Positions 44,423 through 52,184 of a stretch of 64,000 nt of DNA are shown piece by piece. The DNA is taken from assembly GCA_934294885.1 (NCBI GenBank), contig CAKRAK010000004.1, forward strand, positions 47,357-111,356, in the 5' to 3' direction. Source of the DNA: an uncultured Lachnospiraceae bacterium (GTDB lineage Bacteria > Bacillota > Clostridia > Lachnospirales > Lachnospiraceae). How positions within the stretch are numbered: the first letter of the stretch is position 1; each line of letters begins with the position of its first letter. Below the pieces are notes generated by a model. The model was not told the origin of the DNA and ran no database searches. It worked only from the letters and a program-made list of their open reading frames with translations. The position numbers and the translations under genes were made by a program.

Positions 44423-45985
44423 ATGAACAAACAAGATAACCGTCTAGCATTTTCGGTCATTGCAGCCTTATTGTCAGGAATTGCACTTATATACACATTT
44501 ATCATTTTTCCCAGAATGATTTTTGCCATTGCAGGTGTTAGCATGATTTTTCTTGCTGCTGCATTTATTTTAACACAGAACATATTATCTTATGCTTCTG
44601 CCAAAGAAAAAAATACAAATAAGCTGATACAGGACAACATGGAATACGTTCTGAATCAGATGGAGACAATGAATGCCAGCCAGTCACAATTAGACAAAGC
44701 AACCTTTCTTTATACCAAACAGGTTGCCAAAACACTTTCCACATTAGAAAACAATTATTTGGAAAGTCAGGATGCCTTATATAAGAATCTGACTGAAATA
44801 TCCAATACCCAGAACAAATCAACCAAGCTGATGATCAAGTATAATCAGAATACAACAACAAAAATGATTTCTTCCTTAAAGGATCTGCGTAATCAGTTAA
44901 GCGAAACGATGATTCAGGGCTTTGATCAAATTCAACCCAACAACAAAGAAATCATTGATACATTAGAAGATATTGTCCAATATTTAAAGAGCCAGTCTCA
45001 TGGCATGGAACAGTCTATGGGTATCCAGTTGAATAATGTAGCCCATGAGCTTCAAAATATTTCCAACAGTATTCAGCAGGTACAGATATCTGTCCAGACG
45101 CCGAAAGATTTTTCTGCATTGGACACGGTACAAAAAACAATTCCACAGGAGAAGCCAATAAAGGAAATGCCGGAAGATATTCCAAATACCTTTGAAAATA
45201 CAATTACCGAAATAACAGACACTCTTACCCAAGAGATTCCAACAGAAAACGCTCAGGATTCTTTCGAAAATACAGCTTCCGAAATAACAGAGAACCCTGT
45301 TCAGAATATTCCTGCAGAAGACGTCCAAGATGTTTTCGAAGATACAGCTTCCGAAATAACAGAGAACCCTGCTCAGAATATTCCTGCAGAAGACGTCCAA
45401 GATGTTTTCGAAGATACAGCTTCCGAAATAACAGAAACCGCTACACAGGGACTTCCGGAAGAATCGGTTGTGAATATTCAACCGGAAAATGATGACTCAA
45501 ACAGACAGTTATCTCCGGAGGAAATTGCCGCTTTGTTTGCTGCCGCAGAACCAACACCAAAGAAAACAGTTCCGGAAGAGGAATTGATAGATGAAGAGGA
45601 GGAAGAAAAGCCATTTACCCCAACCTTCACGGTTGTAGGAAAGGAACCAAAGGAAGACCCTCCTGTTGATACTTCGGCAGCCACTGATGATCCAAACAGA
45701 CAATTATCTCCGGATGAAATTGCTGCTTTATTTGCAGCTGCAGATCCTGCTCCTAAGAAGCCTGACAAAGCTGCGGAACCGGTCATCCCGGAACCGGAGA
45801 GCGCCGATTCAAACAAACAGTTATCCCAGGATGAAATTGCTGCTTTGTTCGCCGCTGCGGAACCAACTCCTAAGAAGGATGAAAAAACCCCGGAACCGGT
45901 TAAAGAAGCTGCTCCTGTTGCCGATGATCCGAACAGACAGCTGTCACCGGAAGAGATTGCTGCTTTATTTGCTTCCATGGGATGA
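44423..45985 (+). CDS. Membrane-anchored coiled-coil protein with four LSPEEIAALF repeats
   Basis: 520 residues from the ATG at 44423, which follows GGAGGGG. Two adjacent membrane segments form a hairpin at about 10-50 (FSVIAALLSGIALIYTFII, MIFAIAGVSMIFLAAAFIL). A cytoplasmic helical/coiled-coil region follows to about 240, then an acidic region with two and a half 24-residue repeats. The final 170 residues hold four copies of a short motif: LSPEEIAALFAAA, LSPDEIAALFAAA, LSQDEIAALFAAA and LSPEEIAALFASM. The motif resembles the LSQEEIDALL N-terminus of FliM. The overall function is unknown; possibly a scaffold. Confidence 0.8.
   Translation: MNKQDNRLAFSVIAALLSGIALIYTFIIFPRMIFAIAGVSMIFLAAAFILTQNILSYASAKEKNTNKLIQDNMEYVLNQMETMNASQSQLDKATFLYTKQVAKTLSTLENNYLESQDALYKNLTEISNTQNKSTKLMIKYNQNTTTKMISSLKDLRNQLSETMIQGFDQIQPNNKEIIDTLEDIVQYLKSQSHGMEQSMGIQLNNVAHELQNISNSIQQVQISVQTPKDFSALDTVQKTIPQEKPIKEMPEDIPNTFENTITEITDTLTQEIPTENAQDSFENTASEITENPVQNIPAEDVQDVFEDTASEITENPAQNIPAEDVQDVFEDTASEITETATQGLPEESVVNIQPENDDSNRQLSPEEIAALFAAAEPTPKKTVPEEELIDEEEEEKPFTPTFTVVGKEPKEDPPVDTSAATDDPNRQLSPDEIAALFAAADPAPKKPDKAAEPVIPEPESADSNKQLSQDEIAALFAAAEPTPKKDEKTPEPVKEAAPVADDPNRQLSPEEIAALFASMG
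45275..45439 (+). repeat. 72-bp tandem repeat within coding sequence
   Basis: Two near-identical 72-bp units (45275-45346 and 45347-45418) and a partial third encode ASEITENPxQNIPAEDVQDV plus FEDT. The units are almost the same at DNA level, so the duplication looks recent; 24 codons keep the frame. Confidence 0.88.
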
Positions 45986-46020
45986 TACAATTACAAAAGA
46001 TATTTCATTTAAAATAATTC

Positions 46021-46044
46021 AGGCGTATCTGTGAAGATACGCCT
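46021..46044. terminator. Bidirectional terminator between convergent genes
   Basis: AGGCGTATC and GATACGCCT form a perfect stem with a 6-nt loop, with a T-rich tail on the plus side (GAATTTATTTT) and an A/T-rich tail on the other. Confidence 0.75.
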
Positions 46045-46053
46045 GAATTTATT

Positions 46054-46836
46054 TTACCTGTTATTTATCTTGTGAGTCAGCAATATATCCCTTCCTACAA
46101 TCTCATCATCTAAGGTTGCCTGTAAAAACATACTGTCTGTATTCATACGGTAATCATCTACCTCAAATTTCTTACCAAATACGGGATCCTTCCGGAAACA
46201 GGTTCCGTTAAACATAAAGCTAACATCTCTGGCATGAGACAAATCAAAATCCAGCAATATCTCATCCGAAAATATGGTATGGGCAAACATATGATTAAAA
46301 TCCCTTACATGAGAGGTATCCAATGTAAGATTCACCCCTCTTTTCAAAGTCGTTTTATAGAACATATACTTCATATCTCTTACATTATAGGTATGAAAAT
46401 GGGTACCGAAAGAAAAATACTTTGGTAAAATACATCCCGCAAACATCAAAGACATGTCTACCACATTACTTGTATCAAACATAGAAGTTAATTCCAACTC
46501 CTCCGGTAATTCTACCCAGCTGAACATACCGCAACAGCTGCTGGCATTAATCGGCACCTCCAATTTACTTCCATCGTAATCAGTAGAATTGAAAATCAGA
46601 ATATCCTTATGATCTCTGTTCTTTGCTATTTTATATTGCTTGGGATTGTACAAAACCCAATGCCCTAATCCGGTCTGTTCCTTAAAAAATTCATAGTTTT
46701 CCAGACATAATGCCTTTTTTACATGCTCCCTTTCATTGGGATCATCTAAATATAAATGAAATATTTTCCCCTCTACAATAAATTCTTCATTCCCATAAGT
46801 TGATCTTGTTGATTCTGCTTTTAATCTTAAAGCCAT
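46054..46836 (-). CDS. BspA-like (DUF285) repeat protein without signal peptide
   Basis: 260 residues. From about residue 110 it has the DUF285 rhythm: MFDTSNVVDMSLMFAGC, then YNVRDMKYMFYKT, DTSHVRDFNHMFAHT and LSHARDVSFMFNGT. These repeats, with conserved DxSxVxDMxxMF, form the BspA-type leucine-rich-like solenoid. Family members are usually secreted and large. This one begins MALRLKAESTRSTYGNEEFI with no signal peptide or membrane span, so it would be cytoplasmic. The ligand is unknown. Confidence 0.75.
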   Translation of the reverse strand: MALRLKAESTRSTYGNEEFIVEGKIFHLYLDDPNEREHVKKALCLENYEFFKEQTGLGHWVLYNPKQYKIAKNRDHKDILIFNSTDYDGSKLEVPINASSCCGMFSWVELPEELELTSMFDTSNVVDMSLMFAGCILPKYFSFGTHFHTYNVRDMKYMFYKTTLKRGVNLTLDTSHVRDFNHMFAHTIFSDEILLDFDLSHARDVSFMFNGTCFRKDPVFGKKFEVDDYRMNTDSMFLQATLDDEIVGRDILLTHKINNR

Positions 46837-46868
46837 ATTGTTCTCCCTGTTTTTATTCCATAATCAGG

Positions 46869-46945
46869 CAATTGCGAAACGCTCAGCAGCCTGAATTTCT
46901 CTATCCCCTGTATCCAATTGTAAATTAAATTCGCCAGAAAGTAAA
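46869..46945. repeat. Palindromic element remnant I (terminal repeat only)
   Basis: CAATTGCGAAACGCTCAG at 46872-46889 matches the terminal repeat of copies F and H. An AATTGTAAATTAAATT-like trace at about 46915 recalls the outer arm. The palindromic core is missing. Between here and tRNA-Lys lie only tract P2 and the tRNA terminator. Confidence 0.45.
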
Positions 46946-46977
46946 ACCCTATTTTTCTGTTAAATAATACCACATTC

Positions 46978-47116
46978 TTACCCAGACACTTTCTTTTCCG
47001 GTAACGGTTTCTTACAATAAAATTTTTGCATAGAGACAAGATATGTTTCACGAATCTCGCTGTGGTTATCAATCGTCAAATGCACTCCTTGAACACATGC
47101 AGTTTCCTCACCACCA
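46978..47116 (-). repeat. Post-terminator conserved tract P2 (possible peptide remnant)
   Basis: After the tRNA-Lys terminator the minus strand reads TTTTTTTATGGTGGTGAGG and then a frame with EETACVQGVHLTIDNHSEI, similar to tract P1 at 5 kb (QGVHLT versus HGVYLT). A shared TATCTTGTCTCT lies further on. No ribosome-binding site is visible. It is either an old coding fragment or a conserved nucleic-acid tract. Confidence 0.4.
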
Positions 47117-47152
47117 TAAAAAAAGTCATATCCGAAAAAGAGAGATACGACT
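47117..47152 (-). terminator. Terminator of tRNA-Lys
   Basis: On the minus strand AGTCGTATC pairs with GATATGACT (one G-T pair) around an 11-nt loop and is followed by seven Ts. It begins 65 bp after the tRNA 3' end. Confidence 0.78.
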
Positions 47153-47217
47153 TTCCTGTTTCCCACAAATAAAAATGGACCAACCACAACATCTTGTAAT
47201 CAATCCACCTTTGCAAG

Positions 47218-47290
47218 TGGGCCGCCGGGGGCTCGAACCCCGCACACCCTGATTAAGAGTCAGGTGCTCTACCAAATGAGCTAGCGGCCC
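47218..47290 (-). tRNA. tRNA-Lys (anticodon CTT)
   Basis: A 73-nt cloverleaf on the minus strand. The acceptor stem is GGGCCGC/GCGGCCC, the D arm TAGCTCATTTGGTAGAGCA, the anticodon arm CCTGA-CTCTTAA-TCAGG with anticodon CTT, and the T arm CGGGG-TTCGAGC-CCCCG. The discriminator is A. The 3' CCA is not encoded, so the CCA transferase must add it. Confidence 0.96.
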
Positions 47291-47520
47291 GTATTCAGTT
47301 TGTTGCCGTTTTCATCAGCAACATCGTTGATTATATAGTATGTTGTTCAAAAATGCAAGTGTTTTTTTCAATTTTTTTCAAAAAAATTTATTTTGTGCAA
47401 AAAGCAACGGTTTTCCGCGGTTTTTTGCCTTATTCTACTTTACCGTTCCAGTGGAATATCATTAGGATTTCCAATTTTATCATATTAATACCGATGAAAT
47501 TTATGTAATGTTAAATTCAA

Positions 47521-47858
47521 AATCGGGCATAACTTAGAATAAAATATTAGTTGGCAAGAAAATAAAGGAAGAGGTACGAAACCTCTTCCCAATCACATAA
47601 ATAAATCTTATTATTTATAGGATGATTATGTGAAAAGACAGCTTTCAAAAGCAGCTGATGGATTCCTGAAAAGGACATCTGCTTCCGTCGGTACTTAATA
47701 AGTGCGAAGCACGAATTTAGTACCGCTACGAGAAGCAGACAGTGGGAACGGTCCTTGAAAGGAACCATCACTGCGAAAGAAAGCGTCCGGGTAGGAACCA
47801 TGCCAACGATTACTTGACAGTAATCGGGCATAATATTTTAGTTGACTTTCTTATTTGA
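47521..47858 (+). repeat. Multi-hairpin element E, related core, flanked by direct repeats
   Basis: Imperfect direct repeats start with AATCGGGCATAA at 47521 and again at 47823; each continues with AT-rich sequence ending near TTAGTTG. Between them are consecutive hairpins: a perfect 9-bp stem GGAAGAGGT/ACCTCTTCC (47567-47589); TCACATAA/TTATGTGA (about 47593-47633); a long interrupted hairpin 47651-47774 whose apex is CGGTACTTAAT...ATTTAGTACCG (47689-47725) closed by GTGCGAAGCAC; and CGATTAC/GTAATCG (47807-47826). The apex is shared with copies A, B and D but the stems differ. It may be transcribed; no promoter was assigned. Confidence 0.65.
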
Positions 47859-47870
47859 TTCGTCTACAAT
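47842..47870 (+). promoter_or_regulatory. Promoter of the thrS T-box transcript
   Basis: TTGACT, a 17-nt spacer and TACAAT form a strong sigma-A promoter. The -35 lies inside the downstream direct repeat of element E; the upstream repeat has TTGGCA at the same place. Confidence 0.75.
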
Positions 47871-47877
47871 CAAGAAT

Positions 47878-48125
47878 AGTATTAAACATCATATCGTTCA
47901 TGCGATGACAAGGACAGTAGATTTGGAAGTTATATTCAGAGAGGGCTTAATATGCTGGAATAAGCCTATATAAATCCATTTTGAAAACCACCTTGGAGCA
48001 GCCGCTAATACCGGCCGGTGACTCCGATATCGTCAGACAAGGTGCCTATTATTTACTATAATAGGAATCAGGGTGGAACCGCGAAACATCGTCCCTGGCA
48101 CATATGTGCCGGGGATTTTTTTATG
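47878..48125 (+). promoter_or_regulatory. T-box leader (threonine-specific) of thrS
   Basis: The leader ends with the T-box sequence AGGGTGGAACCGCG (from about 48070), which base-pairs as antiterminator. Next comes a terminator stem, CCCTGGCACATATGTGCCGGGG (palindromic, about 48094-48115), followed by seven Ts. Stem I includes the GGCTTAATATGCTGG/AATAAGCC region, and an ACC specifier (GAAAACCACCTTGG at about 47982) matches Thr. Uncharged tRNA-Thr should cause read-through into the small gene and thrS. Confidence 0.88.
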
Positions 48126-48137
48126 TGATCATATTAG

Positions 48138-48254
48138 GGGATTGCGAAACGCTCCATAACCTACATGGATTTGTGCGGATGAAGCAAGAGCGCGCCTGCG
48201 CTATATATTAAATTTGCGCAAATTATAAAGAGAAAAAGCATTTCACAAATGTCC
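48138..48254 (+). repeat. Dispersed palindromic element, deleted copy F
   Basis: It starts with GGATTGCGAAACGCTC and ends with the complement of GGACATTTGTGAAATGC. Inside it keeps only the 3' half of the core (TGTGCGGATGAAGC, GCGCCTGCGCTATATATTAA, TTTGCGCAAATT). It separates the T-box terminator from the downstream coding region, so it lies in the thrS mRNA. Confidence 0.7.
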
Positions 48255-48282
48255 GGTAATCACAAGAAAGAAAGGAGTTTTT

Positions 48283-48546
48283 ATGGAAATTTTAGAAAAA
48301 ACATTGCATGTCCTTACAGATGCAAAAGATGCTGTCTGTGATTATTTTTCAGAAGACACAATGATAAGCAGAAAAAAATTGTTAACCTTAGGTGCCATCT
48401 GCACACTAACCGGTATTGTTACCGGATTCCTGTTCTCTCCCATCAAGAAGGGAATTTATATTAATATCAGCAACAATTGTAATGAAACCTCCCTCGAAAA
48501 AGAGGAAGGAAATCAAATAGGTAAAAAAAAGAAAGGAAGAAGATAA
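48283..48546 (+). CDS. Small membrane protein in the thrS operon
   Basis: 87 residues with AAAGGAG upstream of the ATG. The N-terminal 35 residues are amphipathic (MEILEKTLHVLTDAKDAVCD), followed by one membrane span (LLTLGAICTLTGIVTGFLFS) and a charged C-terminal tail ending KKKKGRR. It ends 3 bp before thrS and lies downstream of the T-box, so it should be threonine-responsive. I do not recognise a family; the layout with one span and a basic tail suggests a membrane adaptor, but function is unknown. Confidence 0.75.
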   Translation: MEILEKTLHVLTDAKDAVCDYFSEDTMISRKKLLTLGAICTLTGIVTGFLFSPIKKGIYINISNNCNETSLEKEEGNQIGKKKKGRR

Positions 48547-48549
48547 ACT

Positions 48550-50580
48550 ATGATTATTACATTAAAAGACGGTTCAACAAAAGAATATGAATCCGGCATG
48601 AGTATCCTTGATATCGCAAAGGATATCAGCGAAGGACTTGCCAGAGTAGCCTGCGCCGGTGAGATTAATGGAGAAGTAAAGGATTTACGTACTGTTATTG
48701 ACAGTGACTGTACCCTGAATATCCTTACCTTTGATACTGATGCAGGAAAGAAAACCTTCCGCCATACTGCTGCTCATATTTTAGCTCAGGCGGTAAAACG
48801 TTTGTATCCGGATGCAAAATGCACCATCGGTCCTGCAATTGACGATGGATTCTACTATGATTTTGATATGCCTTCTTTAACAAGAGAAGATTTGGATAAG
48901 ATTGAAGCAGAAATGAAAAAAATTGTAAAAGAGAATCTTCCGATTAAGAGTTATACCCTTCCAAGAGCTGAAGCCCTTCAATTAATGGAAGAACGTCAGG
49001 AGCCATACAAGGTTGAATTAATCAATGATTTACCGGAGGATGCAGTGCTTAGCTTTTATGAGCAGGGAGAGTTTATTGACCTTTGTGCAGGACCTCATTT
49101 AATGAGCACAAAGCCTGTTAAATTCTTTAAGCTTACATCTTCATCCGGTGCATACTGGAGAGGTAATTCCGATAACAAGATGCTGACACGAATTTACGGT
49201 ACAGCATTTACCAAAAAAGAAGATTTACAGGAACGTCTGGAATTTTTGGAGTCCATCAAGCATCGTGACCATAACCGTTTAGGTCGTGAATTAGAGTTAT
49301 TTACAACTGTTGATATTATCGGACAGGGGCTTCCGTTGTTAATGCCAAAGGGTGCTAAGATTATCCAGACTCTGCAAAGATGGATTGAAGATTTAGAGGA
49401 TAATGAATGGGGCTATGTCCGTACTAAAACTCCTTTAATGGCAAAAGCAGATTTCTACAAATTATCTGACCACTGGTATCACTATAAAGATGGTATGTTT
49501 GTTATTAATGATGATGAAGAGGATTCGGAGCCACCTGCAGACGCTGTTGATGAAAACGGTGTTGCAAAGGGTGCAGACGGTTCTTCATTATCTCAGGGAA
49601 GTGGAAAGGAAGTATTAGCACTTCGTCCAATGACATGTCCATTCCAGTATTTTGTATATAAAGCAAAACAGCACAGCTATCGTGATCTTCCATATCGTAT
49701 GGGAGAAACATCTACTCTGTTCCGTAACGAGGACTCCGGAGAAATGCACGGACTAACCAGAGTAAGACAGTTCACAATCTCTGAGGGTCATCTGGTATGT
49801 ACACCGGAGCAGATTGCTGATGAATTTAAAAACTGTGTAGCACTTGCAAAATATTGTTTAACCACTCTTGGTGTAGAAGATGATGTTACTTACCGTATGT
49901 CAAAATGGGATCCAAACAATACCGAAAAATATCTGGGTACTGCTGAGGATTGGGATCATGTTCAGAATGCAATGCGTGAGATTTTGGATGAAATCGGTAT
50001 TGACTACACAGAAGAAGAAGGAGAGGCTGCCTTCTATGGTCCAAAGCTTGATATTCAGGCAAAGAATGTATACGGAAAAGAAGACACTATGATTACCATC
50101 CAGTTGGATATGTTCTTATCAACCCGTTTCGATATGTACTACATTGATAAAAACGGAGAAAAGAAACGTCCATATATCATTCACAGAACATCAATGGGAT
50201 GCTATGAAAGAACCCTTGCATGGTTAATTGAAAAATATGCAGGTGCATTCCCTACATGGTTAGCACCGGAGCAGGTACGTATTCTTCCTATTTCAGACAA
50301 GTTCCATGATTATGGTAAGGAAGTGCTTGCTACTCTTAAGAAAAACGGAATCCTTGCTACTATGGATGAACGTTCCGAAAAGATTGGATATAAGATTCGT
50401 GAAGCAAGAATGCAAAAGCTTCCGTATATACTGGTTGTAGGTGCTAACGAGCAGGAATCCAACACGGTATCCGTTCGTAAGCGTGGAGAAGACGGTGACT
50501 TAGGTTCTATGGAGCTTAATACCTTTGTAAGTAAGATTTGCGAAGAAATCCGTACAAAGAGCTTAGAACAGATGAAATAA
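48550..50580 (+). CDS. thrS: Threonyl-tRNA synthetase with acidic insertion
   Basis: 676 residues. Domains are TGS (1 to about 60), the editing domain (HTAAHILAQAVKRL, later IDLCAGPHL), the class II core and the anticodon-binding domain (VRILPISDKFHDYGKEVLAT). Zinc ligands are retained as Cys in LRPMTCP, His in GEMHGLTRVRQF and His in IHRTSMGCYERT. An acidic, Gly/Ser-rich insertion of about 28 residues (DDEEDSEPPADAV onward, about 316-346) sits just before motif 2, a place where most ThrRS are compact. It is controlled by the T-box. Confidence 0.96.
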   Translation: MIITLKDGSTKEYESGMSILDIAKDISEGLARVACAGEINGEVKDLRTVIDSDCTLNILTFDTDAGKKTFRHTAAHILAQAVKRLYPDAKCTIGPAIDDGFYYDFDMPSLTREDLDKIEAEMKKIVKENLPIKSYTLPRAEALQLMEERQEPYKVELINDLPEDAVLSFYEQGEFIDLCAGPHLMSTKPVKFFKLTSSSGAYWRGNSDNKMLTRIYGTAFTKKEDLQERLEFLESIKHRDHNRLGRELELFTTVDIIGQGLPLLMPKGAKIIQTLQRWIEDLEDNEWGYVRTKTPLMAKADFYKLSDHWYHYKDGMFVINDDEEDSEPPADAVDENGVAKGADGSSLSQGSGKEVLALRPMTCPFQYFVYKAKQHSYRDLPYRMGETSTLFRNEDSGEMHGLTRVRQFTISEGHLVCTPEQIADEFKNCVALAKYCLTTLGVEDDVTYRMSKWDPNNTEKYLGTAEDWDHVQNAMREILDEIGIDYTEEEGEAAFYGPKLDIQAKNVYGKEDTMITIQLDMFLSTRFDMYYIDKNGEKKRPYIIHRTSMGCYERTLAWLIEKYAGAFPTWLAPEQVRILPISDKFHDYGKEVLATLKKNGILATMDERSEKIGYKIREARMQKLPYILVVGANEQESNTVSVRKRGEDGDLGSMELNTFVSKICEEIRTKSLEQMK

Positions 50581-50623
50581 AGCAAAATCTTAAAAAATAA
50601 AATGCCGGTAACGGCTGTATAAC

Positions 50624-50660
50624 AAAAGGGTCCAGACATGAAAATGTCTGAACCCTTTTT
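50624..50660. terminator. Bidirectional terminator after thrS
   Basis: AAAAGGGTCCAGACAT pairs with ATGTCTGAACCCTTTT (one mismatch) around GAAA, giving T tracts on both strands. Confidence 0.87.
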
Positions 50661-50702
50661 GTTATATTCACAATCAATCAGCACCCATCAAATTCTAATC
50701 GT

Positions 50703-52139
50703 CTACCGGAATACTTTTACACTCTTTTTCTGACTCCAGCTTCCGTAAACAGCCGTTCCGACAGAATCTCTGTTATAAGCACGCACTTGTACATAATATA
50801 CAGTTCCTGCCTTCAAGCCGGTGATTACATGCTTCACGTTATTGGTATAAACGGCCTTGGCACCGGTCATCTTCTCTGAAGTAGAATATCGGATCTGATA
50901 ACCTACTGCATTGGTTGCCGCCTTATAATTCACACGAATTCTGCGATATGATAAGCCGGTTAACTTTAATCCTGATACCGTTCCCCCGGTAGTCTTTTTC
51001 CACTTTGCATATAATTTCAGATTACCGGTTGTTCCCTGAACAATCTGGGTAATTCTCTGAGAATATGCAGCATCCCGATACCAGCCAACAAATGTATAAC
51101 CTGCTCTGGATGGATTCTGCAAGGTAACGGTAGCTGTGTTAATATCATAGGTTGTAGGATTTACTTTGTTATTGGTACCACCGTTTAATACATATGTAAT
51201 CCGATAAGTTACCGGAATCGCATCAAGCTGTGCCTGTAACTGATTCTCATAGGCTAATGCCTGCTCATAAGCTGCCTTGGCATTTTTATAAGCAGTTCTG
51301 GCATCACTAATGGATTTACAATATTTGTTTAACTTCGCCTCAAACTGCGCAACTGTCATGGTCTCCCCGGCAGAGCCTGGCCAGATAAAGGTCTGTCCAT
51401 GGGTTACTCCATATCCACTATACTGGTTAACCGCAAATCCTGTTATGGTATATTCTGAATTACACAAATTCAAATAATGTCCCACAGACATAAAATCTCT
51501 TGAACCGTTCATCCATACGGTTCTTTCCTGATTATACCAGCCAACAAAGGGATCGCTGTAACCCCATGCAATATTTTCTGCCACATTATACATCCGGGAA
51601 TGTCCCATATTATAAGATGACCAGTTTGTCTGCACCTCGGAAACCGCCATCAGATACATACTAACCTGCAGGCTTTGCAGCTTAACGGAAGTTGCCTGTG
51701 GGTCAACGCGTTCCTGTGCTCTTAAGGAATTGGCTTCCTTCAGAAACGGAATGGTTGCTTTTAAATTCTTAAGACTGGTAGAATCTGAGGACTGACCAAT
51801 CTTTGTATACGCTGTAACTGCGGAATTTTTAGATTCCAATACCTTACAGGCTGCTGTATAACCATATTCCTTAAAGAAACCATAGCTTCCAAGCTTTTCC
51901 TTTTCATTTGCAGCCGAAGCCTTTCTGTGTGCCGCATACATCGCTGTTTTTTTTGCTGCCGTATCCTTTTTGGCTGCTGCCAATGCAGTTCTAAGTTCTG
52001 CCGCTGTCGCCTTTGTTTCCCTCTGCTCCACTACCGCCACTTCATCAGCCGGCGTCTTTTGTGCCTGAACCGGTGTCCCGGGTGCCAGCAGACTGGCAAC
52101 CATAACCGCAAGCATTACCTTACTTATCAATTTCTTCAT
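50703..52139 (-). CDS. Secreted CAP-domain protein with InlB-like and FN3-like repeats
   Basis: 478 residues from the ATG at 52139 (AGGAGGAG upstream). A Sec signal peptide is seen (MKKLISKVMLAVMVASLLAP, cleavage near VQA). A helical segment is followed by a CAP domain (about 140-270) with SYNMGHSRMYNVAENIAWGY and SVGHYLNLCNSEYTITGFAV. Next is a bacterial repeat of the Flg_new/InlB type (YTFVGWYRDAAYSQRI, LKLYAKWKK). A C-terminal fibronectin type III-like domain ends VYGSWSQKKSVKV. There is no sortase motif. A role at the cell surface is inferred. Confidence 0.85.
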   Translation of the reverse strand: MKKLISKVMLAVMVASLLAPGTPVQAQKTPADEVAVVEQRETKATAAELRTALAAAKKDTAAKKTAMYAAHRKASAANEKEKLGSYGFFKEYGYTAACKVLESKNSAVTAYTKIGQSSDSTSLKNLKATIPFLKEANSLRAQERVDPQATSVKLQSLQVSMYLMAVSEVQTNWSSYNMGHSRMYNVAENIAWGYSDPFVGWYNQERTVWMNGSRDFMSVGHYLNLCNSEYTITGFAVNQYSGYGVTHGQTFIWPGSAGETMTVAQFEAKLNKYCKSISDARTAYKNAKAAYEQALAYENQLQAQLDAIPVTYRITYVLNGGTNNKVNPTTYDINTATVTLQNPSRAGYTFVGWYRDAAYSQRITQIVQGTTGNLKLYAKWKKTTGGTVSGLKLTGLSYRRIRVNYKAATNAVGYQIRYSTSEKMTGAKAVYTNNVKHVITGLKAGTVYYVQVRAYNRDSVGTAVYGSWSQKKSVKVFR

Positions 52140-52184
52140 GTTTCTCCTCCTGTTTCTTAACATTTTTATATAATTATAAAATGA

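Noticed and set aside
45478..45990. 170-codon minus-strand frame rich in Ser/Ala
   Set aside because: Antisense shadow of the LSPEEIAALF repeats; its repetitiveness is inherited from the sense gene.
47547..47831. 94-codon open frame on the minus strand across element E
   Set aside because: It is opposite a chain of hairpins, has no ribosome-binding site, and follows the palindromes rather than codon constraints.
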